Positions 34,991 through 48,349 of a DNA stretch of 64,000 bases are shown piece by piece (position 1 is the stretch's first letter; each line of letters begins with the position of its first letter). The notes under the pieces are model-generated. The model saw nothing but the letters and a program-made list of their open reading frames with translations, was not told the DNA's origin and ran no database searches. The position numbers and the translations under genes were made by a program. This DNA comes from Gnetum montanum (lineage: Eukaryota; Streptophyta; Gnetopsida; Gnetales; Gnetaceae): NCBI GenBank assembly GCA_015680685.1, contig MNCI01033658.1:1-64000 (forward strand). The letters run 5' to 3'.

Positions 34991-36900
34991 CAAGAGATGC
35001 AAGCATATGCAAGTCATAGTTTGACATCATTAGCATGATTATGCAATCATGTCAACATGAAATACATCTATGATCATGATGACACATTATCCGTGTATAT
35101 CAATAAAATATTCACATCATGCATACCCATTTCCTAATAGAAGCAACGGTAACATTATCCAAAGTGAAAGATATCTCCTCCCTCTACCTTCCTGTGTTCA
35201 TGGTAAATATGATATTCAAATTCAAATATCATATTTTCACTTTAAATGTTCAAACATATTCAAGAGCTCCTTAAATATGCCCTCCTTTGTAGGCAAGTAA
35301 ATACATTGCATATGCCCTCTCCATGCAAGTATATAAATTACATTGTGAAATAAGAAGGTAAATCAAAGTATAGGTAAGCAATTTTTCCTCAATCAAATAG
35401 TAAGATAAGAAGACACTTAACCTATAGACAAATATCCAAATTATAAATCCCTCAACATTGTTCAATTAATACATTACTAATGTAGTCAATGTCCTATAAT
35501 TTACTACACTAATAACTTGTTGAGTAACAAGTAGATAAGATTAACATTTCTATCTCTAAAGGAATCTAGCAATGACTCATGATTATTAGTAGTTATTAAA
35601 CTTGATAGAAAAGGTATGATGTAGGCTTGAACTACCAAGGTGTATTTTTTCACTAATATGATATAATAAGGCATAAAATGGTATAATGTACTATTGTATT
35701 TGGTTACATCTTTTTGTTGGAATCGCATAGGAAAGATAGAATAATGTGGAAGTAAGGATATCACATTTTGATGTTTGAAGATGTTAGTACAATCCAACCC
35801 ATCATTAGTTATATCAAGTCACAACAATAGTCATGGTGCTGGCTAACAGTGACAATTCAACATAAGTAGACTGTTGTTTTGATATGAATTACATCAACTA
35901 ATTTTTTAAAGCTTTTACTACTTTTGTACAACCCTAGTGTGAGTGCTTATAATTGAGTCATGACCTTGTCATGAGTTGCAATGAATGCTTAGACTTCAAA
36001 AATTAAATTTTTTAAGATCATTATAAGTGAGAGAGTAAGAAAAATGTAAATGGTGATTAACTAAATAGTTAAATTAATTAAGTCATTAGTTTGACACTAT
36101 TTGGGACTTACTTGTATTGAGATAACTATGATTCATAATCAATTTGTATGATAATATTTTTTAAAGTTATTTGACTCATTGGAATCATTTCTCTATGGTA
36201 TACACAATTGTCATCATCTTGGTGCCTTTATCCCATCTATGATAGACTAATCATTAAGGTAGGCATAGGATTTGATAATGACTTGCTATGGTCAATTATC
36301 TACTTAATGCCATAATTTATAAATGTATATTTTTATCATATGCCTTAAGATCAAACTTGTAACTTGTAGATAATAGTCACATATTCTAAACAAGTGAGAA
36401 ATGCTTTATGATGTATGTACTTGCAAAATTTAATAATTATTGTCTAAATTATTCTTTAAAATTTTGGGGCTAAACTTGATTATTAAACATTTTGTTTCTT
36501 GATTTTTTTATGCAAAAATGGACATCAATGTTAGTAGCACAACCTTGTCTTCATAGCAAGGTAGATGTGATCCCTAAAACAAGAGTATCTCATCATAATT
36601 CTACTCCATTACTACCAAACCGATGAGTATACACAAGAATTGAACCCACAACCTTCCAACCAAGATATGATTTTTTTGACCCTTACATAAAACCCTTGGA
36701 TGTATATTTTGATTATTGAATTAAAGATGAAAATTACCTTCAAACTTGATTCTTTGACTTGATATCAAACTAGGAATGAATGTGAATGTTTTAGAAGTAT
36801 TGAATTCATGTAAATGGATAAAAGTTATGAGTAATTATGAGTATAATGAAAAGATAATTTGATAATAACTTATGACAAAATGTAAGTGTTGTGTGTGCAA
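34991..36900. other. Spacer right of array B
   Basis: AT-rich. Short frames at 35070-35300, 35271-35465 and 35504-35797 have no family signature. The stretch ACAAGAATTGAACCCACAACC near 36632 resembles a tRNA-like B box on the minus strand but has no A box or tRNA fold. Confidence 0.4.
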
Positions 36901-38700
36901 AGTTGTTGTGAGTAATTAAAAGTAAAATTATGAGTGAGCTATGTTGTACTCATTTTTTCAAAGTTTTTCATAATCAAGACTTAGTATAGAGTGACATTGT
37001 TTCATTCACTTCAAGCTTAAACAAATTCTAAAAATAGCATCATGGGATACTTTTCCAACTCCTAGAGGACTTCAAGAATTATTTGCATTCATAACCCAAC
37101 TTATGAGCTTCATTATTAGTAACCCTAGAAAAGTTTAGAAATTAAAATTTTTCTAAGTGTTGGGGTTGGCATAGATTAAAATTTTTCTAATTATTGGAGT
37201 TGATGTGGATTTTGTGTTAGTTTTCATCATAGACAACCTTGCTTACATCACCTATACAAAACTAAATACTAGCATAAATGTAGATCCTATCAGACCCTAA
37301 ATGATGCATCCTAGGATTCCATGACATCATAGGATTTGAATTTGATAATTTTGGTAGGTTTTTGGTTCATTAGAGATCATGACTAAGTGTGGTCTTAACA
37401 TTGTTAGATGTGGGTTTGAGCATTGAACTTCCTAAATACATCATTTTTAGAAACATTCTTAGCTCTTGGTGGTTCTTGGAAACTATTTTGATTCATAATC
37501 TAGCTTATGGACTTTATTCTTGGTGACCTTGAAAAAATTTAAAATCAAAATTTTCTTAGTGTTGAAGGTGATACCGATTCCAAGTTAATCTCCTTTCAAC
37601 ACCATAAGAAAAAAAATTTACAAATATATTCATAAGATATATTTTTGGCCTTTAGAGATTTCTAGAGACTATTTGGGGTCATATCCCACCATCTCAGCTT
37701 TAGTTTTGAAAACTTGGAAAATTTCGAAAAAAATGTGAAAAAGTTTTCTATGGTTGACATTGATACCTACATCAATGGCTAAAACTCTAGTTTTGATACT
37801 TTCTAACTTTACCAAAACTATGTTTTGATATGTACAATGGGTTCTAGAGCCTAGATGACTCATTGACATTAGATTTGGTACTCTAAGCTTTTGACATTGG
37901 CACTTTTTGGTAAGTTCTTTTGAGACTTAGGAAATCAATATTTTTTATAAGTTCAAAGAATTGATAAGTTGGTGAATTACTTTGGTATCTCCAAGTCATC
38001 AAGCACATCTAGTTTGTAGATTTTCATAGGTTTGTCGACCTCTTGATACTCAAAAATTGTTGTCTCAATTCTTTCTAGGGTTACTTTTAGCATCTTGGGA
38101 GAGAATTTTCATAATAGAAAATCATTGAAAAGTTTTCTAACTCCCTAGTTCTTGTCAATGCTAGCATTGCCAAACTTTGTGCCATCCTTTAAATTAGCAT
38201 TCCATTGTATCCATGAGCCTCTTGGAAATCTCAATTTTATCTTGGAAACCTTCAACATTAGTTTGGAGGTGAAATAGTTTCTTAGAAACTCAAAAATAGT
38301 AACTTGGAAAAAAGTCCAAAATTTCACTAAGTATTATTGATGTTGACATTAACATTGGTGTTAGCACTATTGGCACTTGTATCATTTAATTCTTGACATT
38401 CAAGCTTAACATTCATCACCTTCTCTTGGCCTTTGGACTTCATTAGCATTGTCTTAGCATCATTCAATGTTAGTTAGAAAGTCAAATGTGTTCTTAGAGG
38501 CTTAGAATTAGCACATGGATGAAACTACAAAAATTTGTCTAAGAGTTGGTGTCACTGATGCTTATGTTAGCATTAGCATCACCTCAACAGGTTGTTACAC
38601 TTATTAAAGACAAAGGTTAAACTTTCCATTTTTGAACTCACAGTCAACTTTGGGTGAACTATACTTAAGTTCTAGTTCAATTTTAGTAACCTTATGTTGA
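36901..38700 (+). repeat. Degenerate tandem region, period unclear
   Basis: Recurring text such as TAGAGGACTTC/TAGAGACTATTT, CATAA(C/T)C(C/T)A(A/G)CTTATG(A/G)(G/A)CTT, AAAATTTTTCTAAGTGTTG and GACATTGAT/GACATTAG suggests two or three strongly diverged copies of a unit of 200-420 bp. I could not fix the period. No gene is present. Confidence 0.35.
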
Positions 38701-40339
38701 AATTGATAATTTGGGACCTATAAATATGAGCTTAAAATAGAAATTTTAGGGTTGATTTTTGGAGATTTAAGGTCATGTGTTAGATTTCAGGAGATCAAGA
38801 GTAAGAGTTCCTACCAACATTGCAACATCTATGTGCTTGATGGCCATCTTGTGTACCTTCAATGTCACTTCTAGAGATAGAATTTTTAGGCTTTTGTAGC
38901 ATATTCCAAAGTTAGGATTTTTTTAGCTTCAACATTAGTGGTGGGTCCCTTAGACAAAATAACCCTGTTTTGACATGAAACTAATTTTATATTGCACCTA
39001 TAGCTTCCCCATCCATGTCCTAACCCTTTAGAGGTTCAATTTGACTCTCTAAATCCATATTTTTCACACAAATTAGGTTTCTATTATCATTTTTATTACA
39101 CTTACATTTTTTGTTAATGCTTATATTTTTGGCCCTTCATAGGAGATGAACACTTTTCCACTCATTAATAAAAGAGTGTATTATTTGGAAAGGGATTCAA
39201 GATCCTTCCCCCATTTCAAAGCTTTAATATTTTAATATTTTATGCTATTTTCTTAGATTTTATATTTAGTTTTTAATCTAGTTCATATTCTATTCCATAC
39301 TTAGTTTATTTTTCAGCAATTTATGCTTAATCATTTTTCTAGTGATTTACACATAGATGTTTTTAACATTAAAATATTGCTTTTTCATAATTCCCATGCC
39401 ATTAATGGTTTTCATGTGATAGGCTACATCCATATTTGATTAGAGGGTTTGTGCCCCTTCATTTCATAATCATCAATATATTGAAGGTTATATTAATGCA
39501 AAGACTATTTATAGTTGTGCGCTAAGTATTTCGATACTTAGTTTATGGAGGTATCCTTGTGGAAGTGTGAAGAACATTTTTGGGGATAGCCAGAGAACCA
39601 ATAGGATTTTTAGTTTCTCAAACTTATCACCTAGCAACCTTTCAACCCTTTCTAGCACATACAATTTTTCTCACTTTGTTTATTTTTACTTAGTTTTATT
39701 TCTTTCTCCATTTGTATTTGATTCTTGTTTCTTTTCTAACTATGTGCAGGAGACTCTCATTAATACCAAGTTTGGATGTAGATTTGACTCCCCACATCTT
39801 CCAAATTTCTAAATTAATGAGGACATGAAAAGTACAAGCCCTCATGGCATCCATGATGTAGCATGCACTAAACAAGGGTTAAACATTACACTACTTGAAA
39901 ATAAGCTAACGGGAATGATTGAATATGAAGAAGCCAATGGTTTGGGGCATTTTCTACCTAATCCAAACCATCCATCATGCTGAACCTATTTGGATAAGCC
40001 ATACTAGTTGAACATCTAATCACTAGGAATAAATTTTAGGTCATTGCAAGTTCCCTTGGGAATCATCTCATCAGAAATCCAAACATTAATCTTAATAGCA
40101 AAAATTACCAATTCCAAGATCAATCTATCAAGAAAAGTGGGAACATTAGTATTTATGATGAATATGAGGAGGAACCTCATCACATCTCTCTTCTCGTAGA
40201 TTCTTTTCATCCATCAAATATTCCAAATATACAACATGTAATTCTAATTAGTTTTACCAATACATTTTTAGTTCCTAATAGGGATCTTTCCAATTTTTGA
40301 CAAAGGGGATATATCATCCAAATTTTAGTGTGATGAAGT
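38701..40339. other. Spacer, nothing firm
   Basis: Contains a T-rich open frame (39567-39812) with no family signature. No RNA gene or clear repeat was seen. Confidence 0.35.
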
Positions 40340-41423
40340 TGTAAGCTTTGAAGATGATGTTAAGTGGTTTTTCAAGAACACTCATGTATATCATTGTATT
40401 CAAGAAGGATAACATATATTACAATATATATAATACAATTAAAACTCATGTTACTATACTGAGAGACAAAAGATAAAATATTTATCGTTTTATGTTTGAT
40501 AATTTTTATGGGTTTTAGAATTATAATAAATGAATCAAAAATAAATACACATGTATTGCAATCCCTCTTAGGGATAAGTGCAATACCACACATGAAATAC
40601 AATAAAGATGACACCTAGTCACAACCTTGATGATCTAACACTGTGTCATACAATTATGACCTTCTTGGGTAAGGGTGAATCATCACAACTTAAGGAAACA
40701 AAAATTAAAGAAATATTTTTATTTTTTAGTTTTTTAATATTTAAGGCATTAATGATTAAATAAGGAAAATCATAAGCTTTATTCATCATGTAAACATTAG
40801 ATTTCGCATTGACCAAATGGTTCCAGGCTACATAAGCAAGGTAGCACTCTGACAAAGTCTAGCAAAACTTGTGAAAGTAATGATTTAAAATACATAAGAT
40901 AGGAAAAGGAATCAACTTATCTAAGGGAGAAAGACCTCTTTACATAAAATAGATTCCAAAAATTCCAAGACATGTCTTTATGTAAAAGAACTTACCTCAC
41001 GTATTTATAGATTTTGTGTAAAAAAACAAAGATTTTGTCAATGATTGGGCATTAATGGAGGCTCATCAACTCAACCAAAATTGACCTCAAGCATATGTAG
41101 AGAAAAGTTAGGAGAACTAGGCCTCTTAGAAGGATGTGTCATTCCTCATAAACTTATGTACAATAGTTAGTGCATTCTTCCCAAAGTTCAACTTTGCCCT
41201 TTCAATCTTGTGTGCAAGGTAGAATCCAATGGAGAATGTTAGAAAGGCCTTAAGACATTTAAATAAAGCTAAAATAATTCTAAAGAGTTTGGATTTGTCT
41301 GTGAAAATTTGGAGTGTAATCCAAGAGGGGCAACGGTACATCTTGAAAGATCAATAACTACTAGTAAACATACTAGACTATAAATAAAGTTCACATGAAA
41401 CACTTCCAAATCCATGGCTTACA
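40340..41423 (-). repeat. LTR, family 2, left copy
   Basis: The ends are TGTAAGC and GCTTACA, a 7-bp inverted pair typical of LTR termini. The whole segment aligns by eye with 54183-54639 plus 60593-61269, for example AAGCTTTGAAGATGATGTT, GGGTAAGGGTGAAT, CATAAGCAAGGTAGCACT and GAAACACTTCCAAATCCA. On the minus strand a TATAAATA (about 41009-41002) precedes an AATAAA (about 40787), which favours minus orientation and fits its being the 3' LTR of the Gypsy element to its right. Outer target duplications are not evident. Confidence 0.75.
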
Positions 41424-41639
41424 ATTGACATACTGTTGGTACATTTGGCCATTACATGGAATAGTTGGAATATTTTGTTCAAAATTAGCACAATCCCTGG
41501 TTGTAAATTTGCAGTTTAGTATTGTGAGTTGATGGGAAGCAAGCCAATGATAAATAATCCTGATGCTGAAGCCTTCTTGGAAAGGAGAACTAAAATGTCA
41601 AATTATGTTCTTGAGTGAATATCAGAATAAAAACTAAGG

Positions 41640-42580
41640 AGGGGATTATTTACTACAAAAGAGCATACTCCCTGTTAATATAGATAACACCGTGGATAAT
41701 GCATTATTGAAAATCGGCTAAGTGAAGGACCTAACAACTGAACATGTAAAATTATCAAAGGAATCCCTAACGTAGCAGCAGCAATGACAAAAGCGGAAAC
41801 GAAACACAGCGGTGGAGGAAGACAGGGTCGGGCCTTTGTTGCGCCTGCAATTACTGCCTCTGCCGCCATGTTGATTTGGCCGCGAGAGGTGCAGGTTGCG
41901 GTGGAACAGACAGAGGTGACCAAAAGACGGCGTGGGCTGCGTACGACCAAAGGAAGATCGGCCACCAGCGTGATCGAAAGAAAAGCCAGGGCTGCTGCGA
42001 CCAACACTACGGGCATCACGAGGACTGCAGCCGCTGTGAGCACCGTCACGCACGTCACGTCTGAGACCTGGAAAGCCGTGATCAAACCCTAAAGAATCTG
42101 CAACAGACAGAAACCTAGAAAACCTGGATTGGTGCCTTGAAACCCTTGACGAGGACCACCATTGTTACTGCCACCGTCATTACATCTACCGTGGGCGCCG
42201 CTGCTCGAACCAATCTGGCCTTTGTCGTTGAAGTTGTTGCCTATTTGCGCGCCGATTTGAGCGCAGGATGTCGTGATTGGAGGATGATCAAAATTTGCAA
42301 GGCATTTTAAAGAAGCAGAGGTTACAATAATTATAGATCCGTACGGAACACACGACAACGTTTCCTGACACAGCGGCTGAGTCTTCTCCTGTGGCGGCAG
42401 TTGCTGGTAACGATTTCTGGCCAGAGAAGATATTTTGAATCAGTTGCAGGATCGGTGGCTTTGCCTTCGGGCTCATATTTCGGGTCATTCCGAATTTTAA
42501 TTACAATTATCGGGGATGCAAAAATGAAATCAACTACCGCTACCACCAATAAGGTGGAGATTATATTATATTTTTATGAT
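41640..42580. other. GC-rich island, possible captured gene fragment
   Basis: GC-rich sequence inside AT-rich transposon DNA. Overlapping frames of 60-136 codons exist on both strands (41675-42085 minus, 41784-42092 plus, 42089-42358 minus), none with a recognisable domain; Gly/Ser/Asn- and Arg-rich stretches vary with frame. It may be a fragment of a host gene carried in the 3' region of the Gypsy element, but I cannot identify it. Confidence 0.4.
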
Positions 42581-42589
42581 AAAATCTTA

Positions 42590-43940
42590 GAGCTTAGTGA
42601 CACTTAGAATTTAAAATTTAAATTAAATTAAAATACACTTAGAATTTAAAATTTAAAATAAATTAGATTAAATTAGGTTAGGAATTTTAGATTTATTTAA
42701 ACAAATTACTTACAAAGGAAATATTCATAATATGCACAAATATTAATTCCTCCTAACTTTATGAGTAACCTCCTAACCATATAACCCCCCCCTAATTAAA
42801 TGGACAAATAACTTACCTAACTTGTTGGGCAAGTAACCTCCTAACTTGTTGGGCAAGTAATCTCCTAATTGGTTGGCCAAGTTACTTGGGAGAGAAGTTA
42901 GGTGAGATATTTTTAAATATCTAACTTCCCTACCTACCTTGGAACCCTATAAAAAGGCTTCAAGGGTCAAGAAAAGGGGGGATCACATTGGGACTTTTGG
43001 GAGGTCTCATACATCACACTTTGGAAGGCTACTAGTTAGCGCTTGGGCTCTCACTTGGAGACACTCTTGGGGTCTTGAGAAGAGCTTTGTAAAGAAGAAA
43101 TTGTGACGATTGCTTGTAAGATGGCTTGCTAGAGTAAAGATTTCAGCCTCTTTGTCATGGTCCTCTTATCGTTCTTGTTGCCCGATAGGAAATTTCTGTT
43201 AAAATTTTGCCATAGAAGCGCTTGTGTTTAAAAGCCTTAAGAGCATTTTAGTAGTAAATTTCATTATTGTGCAACGTGTGGGAACTGCTATTGGGATTGT
43301 TGTAAGAGAGCCTCTGTTTGTAGTCACGCCGTTGAACAATTCAGTAGTCGAGAGGGTTCAGAAAATCTTTGGTATTTTGATGGGACCAGAATAGCTTCTT
43401 TTTATCTTTAAAGTGAATTCTCGTGGTATTTCAATCAGAAATTGTCAAGTCTTTTAAAGGTTCTGTTTGAATGCAATCGTTGACATCTATTATCTAGTCA
43501 AAATGGAGTCTCGTACGTGGTAGTTTACGCAGCAATTTTTGGTAGCATAATAGGATTGTCTTGAAGATATTGCTTGTTTGAGCCTTGGAAGTTTGAACAA
43601 TTCGTAGATATTGAATTTGGGATAGCTTTATTGCGAAGTGTTTACTCGTGTCATTTTACCTTGTTTAAATATTTGAGGTCTACACAAATCTGCTTTCTTT
43701 TCTTTTCTGCTTATTTCCATCGAATCTTGCTCTATTTCTAGTTTTCTTGTGGAACTATCTCTTTCTCTGGGGAAAATTAGGAGTAGATTGCGGAGTTGTG
43801 CTCAAATGTTTTTGCAAAATTTTATTTGTTACAAGTAGGTATTATAAGGACCACGTAGACTAGGCAGTTGAACAAAATAGGAAATTTTCAACAACTCACA
43901 GTACTTGGCAAAGTTGGCTGAATCTCTTTAAAGTAAGTCA
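42590..43940 (+). promoter_or_regulatory. LTR-like or gene-like promoter and leader, family unknown
   Basis: A clear TATA box (CTATAAAAAGG, about 42947-42957) follows three imperfect 27-bp repeats of CTAACTTGTTGGGCAAGTAAC (42818-42890). A long non-coding, leader-like stretch follows. Left of it ACACTTAGAATTTAAAATTTAAA is duplicated (42600-42655). This order is typical of an LTR U3/R region, but no LTR partner or primer site was found, so an unrelated promoter cannot be excluded. Confidence 0.4.
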
Positions 43941-45879
43941 TTTTTAGTTTACATACAACGCAATCGTTACATTTCTCACAACTGCACGCCGCAACAGCAC
44001 ACACACATACTCACATTAACTACTGATTTTATTTGGAGGTATCTGGGCATTGGTGTTGCCAGAGACCAGCAGGCACCTAAATCCTGTTCGAGGACACTCG
44101 TTGGTGGTCGCGTCCCAAACGGTCGCCAACACATAAAAATTATCATCGGATGCTTAATCCTTTCTCCATGACTAGAAAAATTTTGTTTCATAGCTTAAAC
44201 ACTCAAGGAATAATTATTAAGAATATATGTATGAAAAGATTAATGTGGAGGAATACAATTATACAAATACCTGAATACATGACATATTATAAAATTACTA
44301 GATTGAGAGAGAAGGAGCCAAGGGATATTGACTAATAAGAAAACTTCCGTGGCATGCTTGAAAAGCTAAATATGTCTCTATCTTGATGGAATGATGTTGA
44401 ATATGTAATTTTGGTTTCTATCTAGTTGCCAATTAGTTTGCATGTTTCCTACTTACAGTTTGGAAATGCAATCCTTTCTACCTTTGAATCTTCATTTTGA
44501 GTGAAGCTCTTAGGTTTTAGATTGAGCAAGTGTTCTTCAAGTGGAAATGAATGGTGTTATCTTTAAGACCCACAAATTCATACTTTCCTAACATATTAAA
44601 CTATAACAATGCTAAAAATCATGTGAAATATTTGGGCATTAAACCATCATTGAGAAAATCATGTACGAGAAAAACAATAAGTATAATTTTCAAAGAAAAC
44701 ATGAGGAACAAACTCATAGCCAGATACTAAGCACATACATGGGTATGATGAATGAGATAGAATTAAAAAGCACATATCCAATAGTGATTCTCTCCTAAGA
44801 ATAAGTTACAAGAAAAAAACCTTAGACAACATCAAATAAAGGCATACACAAAATGACACCAACATAACAAGTAAAAATATGAACATAGAAAGCAAAAAAT
44901 CAAACCTACAAGATCCAATATCTAATCAAGTACATAGGTAGAAAAAAAAATGGAAAGAAAATAGTATTGATTAAATTGTTAAGCTCATTGAATCTTAACC
45001 ACACATATAGAAGACTAATCAACTATCTTATGCTAAGCAACCACTACCAACTTGGGAGTTAAGCTTGAGCTCACTCACTCATAATGCTACACCACTAAGG
45101 ATTCACAAGTGGATTTTTCTCATAGAAAGCTCCTATCTTTCTTGCTCATGTATAACTCATTAATAATACACTCATGGATTCCCAACACCTAGTGAGACAT
45201 TAGCATCAAACACAAGTCTATCTCCTTGGATCATCAAATCTTATCCTCTTCTTCACTTGATCAATTTTGGATCACACATAACACTAGATAAAAAATGGAA
45301 TGGAAGAAATTGAGAATGCAGATGGATAAGAGATAGAAGGTGGAAATGAAACATCATTAGATTTTTAGCCAATCATTTAGTTAGCTCATGAAGCATGTAA
45401 GCATGTCCTACACCTTGTGAGAGATCCACTACTACATCTCTTCATTACTACTCATCCACATGGTGGAGATAGATGTCCAAGTTTCCCTTTTGAGTTCATT
45501 AACATATGAAACTCTACTAATGTTATCTAGCCTTGATTATCTTGTGGTATAACTGTTAGTGGGATTAAACCATGAAACATCTCACAAAACATATAGAAGT
45601 CAAGGTTTTAGTTTTATTTTCTTTCATCCTTGCATCTAAGCATGGGAGGCTCTTTGAATTTTGCTCTACCAGAACCCTCTCATTGATTCCTATAGCTATG
45701 CTAATTGATCCAATTTTAGTAGAGATTATAATACCATGACTAAGAGATGATGAATATGACCATGGTTTGGGCTAAAGGTTATAGATTTTTATCTTTGGAA
45801 GAGGATAGTATTAACCTTTTGGTATGTCAAAACCTTAAGGAAACTGAAGAACAAAGGGTGTTTGTGTGGTTGCTATGTT
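43941..45879. other. Spacer
   Basis: Apart from a short GC-richer patch at 44040-44130, the region is AT-rich with no recognised gene, RNA or transposon end. Confidence 0.4.
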
Positions 45880-47035
45880 TATAGGTCAAGAACATGGAAA
45901 GGACTCATGGAAGCTTGGACAAGGACTCAAGGAAGCATGGATATCACGGAAAAGGACATCATAAGAAAATTGGGATCAAGAGAAAGATTGTGAGGAAGCT
46001 AAATGTGTCTATTTGTGTTGATTTTTTAAGGATGATTCTTGGATGTGTTGGCATATTTTTGAATTTTTTGGCTCATTATAATAAGTTTACGAGGTTATAG
46101 GATCTATGAAGACTTGTTTGGAGGCATCTGAAGGCTCCCAATATCAAAATGAACATTTATATTTTTGGGCCTTGTAGAAGAGATGTCTCCCCAAAGATGT
46201 CTCCCTTGAAGAGTAAACATCTTCCAAAAATAGGATATGTATCCTTTGAAAAGAAGATGTATCACTTTCAAAAGAAACATCTTCTTAGATTTGAGGTCAA
46301 ATTTTAGAGACATCTCAATCTCAAAGGAGACATCTACCCTAGCCGTTAGATAACTATTGCATGAATTCCAAGGTGATTTCAAAAACTTCAAGGCTATAAG
46401 AAGACTTCATTCTCTTGGATTTTGAGCAGGTATTATGCATGAAATTTTCACTATCAAGCAATCATTGTGTACTTTATTCTTTTTTATTTATGTAGCTCAT
46501 TGTACCACCATTTGTACTATTGTAGTTATTTTATTGTATTATGCCTCAAAGTAAAAGGACCAGCAAATTAGTTGCATCCTTTCCTTGTAATTTTTGTTTC
46601 ACTTTCTTGTTTCCTCACTAGGGTTGATGCACTTCTTGTGAGAAGGCATTGTCATTGAGCTTGTTGAGACCTAGTTGGTTTGAGTGGTTGGTGTAGGGTC
46701 ACAACACTCCAAAGCAGAGCTCAATTTGCAAAGGTTATGGGATCCTTGAAACCACATTCTAAGCTTGTCAGGACTTAGTTGGGTTGAGTTGATTTTCAAT
46801 GATGAATTACTTCAAAGTGGAGCTTAGAGCTTGTATAGGTAGTGGTGTCCTTAAAACCACATTTTAGAGAAACAAAGTGCGAATGTGTTCTATTGAACTA
46901 CCCTCCAAGTGTGAAGTAACCAAGTTGGAAAACCATGTAATTTTGGGTGTGGTTTTGGTGGCTATAAATTTTTATTTGAGGAACATATTCATCCACCTCC
47001 TTCTATATTCTATGATCCTTAGAATTAAAACTTCT
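45880..47035 (+). repeat. Copia LTR, family 3, plus strand
   Basis: Homologous to the minus-strand LTR at 4967-5960. Shared blocks are TTGCATGAATT, ACTTCAAGGCTATAAGA, GGGTTGAGT, CATTCTAAGCTTGT, GTTGGAAAACCATGTAA and several GACATCTC motifs. No primer site follows at the right edge, so it is a solo LTR or a 3' LTR. Edges are approximate. It lies within the long 3' part of the minus-strand Gypsy element and so probably inserted there. Confidence 0.65.
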
Positions 47036-47363
47036 ATGTAAGTAGTAATTGATATTATCCAAGTTCACTAAGAAAGAGATTTCTAGGCCTTCATGGCCAT
47101 GAGTAGGAATGAAGTAAAGGGTTGTCTTGAACTATTAAAATTGGAACTCAAGTGATTGAGGAAATGGATTTAATATAAAAAAGGCTTACATGGGTATTGG
47201 TTTTGCCACTTTATTTTATTTAGTTAAGTAATCATAGGATTGATTTGGGATGGTAAAAGTACCAATTTGTAATGATCGATAGCTTGGAGTTACGTTGCTC
47301 TTCCCATCACCTAGTCTTCTCATTATCATTATTCTATCATTATATTTTCTTTTATTTTTAATG

Positions 47364-47395
47364 TATATATTATTATATTATATTATATTATATTT
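47364..47395. repeat. TATTA-type microsatellite
   Basis: About five tandem copies of the pentamer ATATT. The surroundings (47040-48340) hold no recognisable gene. Confidence 0.8.
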
Positions 47396-48349
47396 ATGTT
47401 TTGGAACATCATTAATTTTTTAATCTTTATTTTCATTCATCTTTTCTAATAAGAAGAGGATCTTTGATGGTGCATGGGAGTCATGGAAATAATTGGAGTG
47501 CTAGATGATTACTTGGGCTCTTTGACTTGCATGAACATAAAAATCCATCCCTCATCACATTGCATGCATATGTTCAAGAACCTCATCTAACTAAGATGAC
47601 CAAGCATGGAAACACATGCATGTTACTCCAATAACACTAATTAAACCCATTCAATGATCATAAGAACCCTTGATGACACATCCTTTTGTTGTTGGTGACC
47701 ATGCACTCTTTCAAGATTCTAGTGCTAATACCCTAAGATGTGGATCCACCACATGCCCATAATTTAAGTAGTATTTGCTTAATATATCATAGTGTGAGTC
47801 CAAGATCCTTGCTAAATATAAGTTTGGTTCATTAGTGATGCTTGAGTGGGCAGATCAACTTTTTTGTGTAGATACTCCATCAATTAGAGCTCCACTTTAG
47901 ACCCATTTGACACTCTGACATCATCATCACATTTGTAACTCATCCATCAACCATTGGCTTATTGGATGAGTATTCATAAATCACATTAATTGATTCTTTT
48001 ACACATACAAACACACTAAAGAGAAAGAAAAGATTATAAATGATTGATCTTTGAGCTTAAAAATATAAAAAGTACTAACTAAACATACCAATTTTATTAA
48101 ATCACCTAAGAAAAATAGTATAAAGGGACGAAAAATTTGATATGACATAGAGGATTCTCCCCCATGACTAATCCATGTCTATCACCTAATATTCCTTTGA
48201 GTGAAAACCATAAGATTTATTATTAGGAACTCTTAGAGGGGAAATATACTCTGTGTAGTGCTTCAAGTATAACTCATTAAACAAAAATATTTTATCTAGC
48301 TCATTAGGATGGTAAATATATGCTTTGCTAGACCAATGACTAATATATA

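Noticed and set aside
36625-36660. tRNA-like B-box (GAATTGAACC) suggesting a tRNA gene or SINE
   Set aside because: No A box at the right distance, no cloverleaf and no poly(A)/T end visible.
41675-42092. 136- and 111-codon frames in the GC-rich island
   Set aside because: Overlapping frames on both strands lack any domain; length is explained by high GC content.
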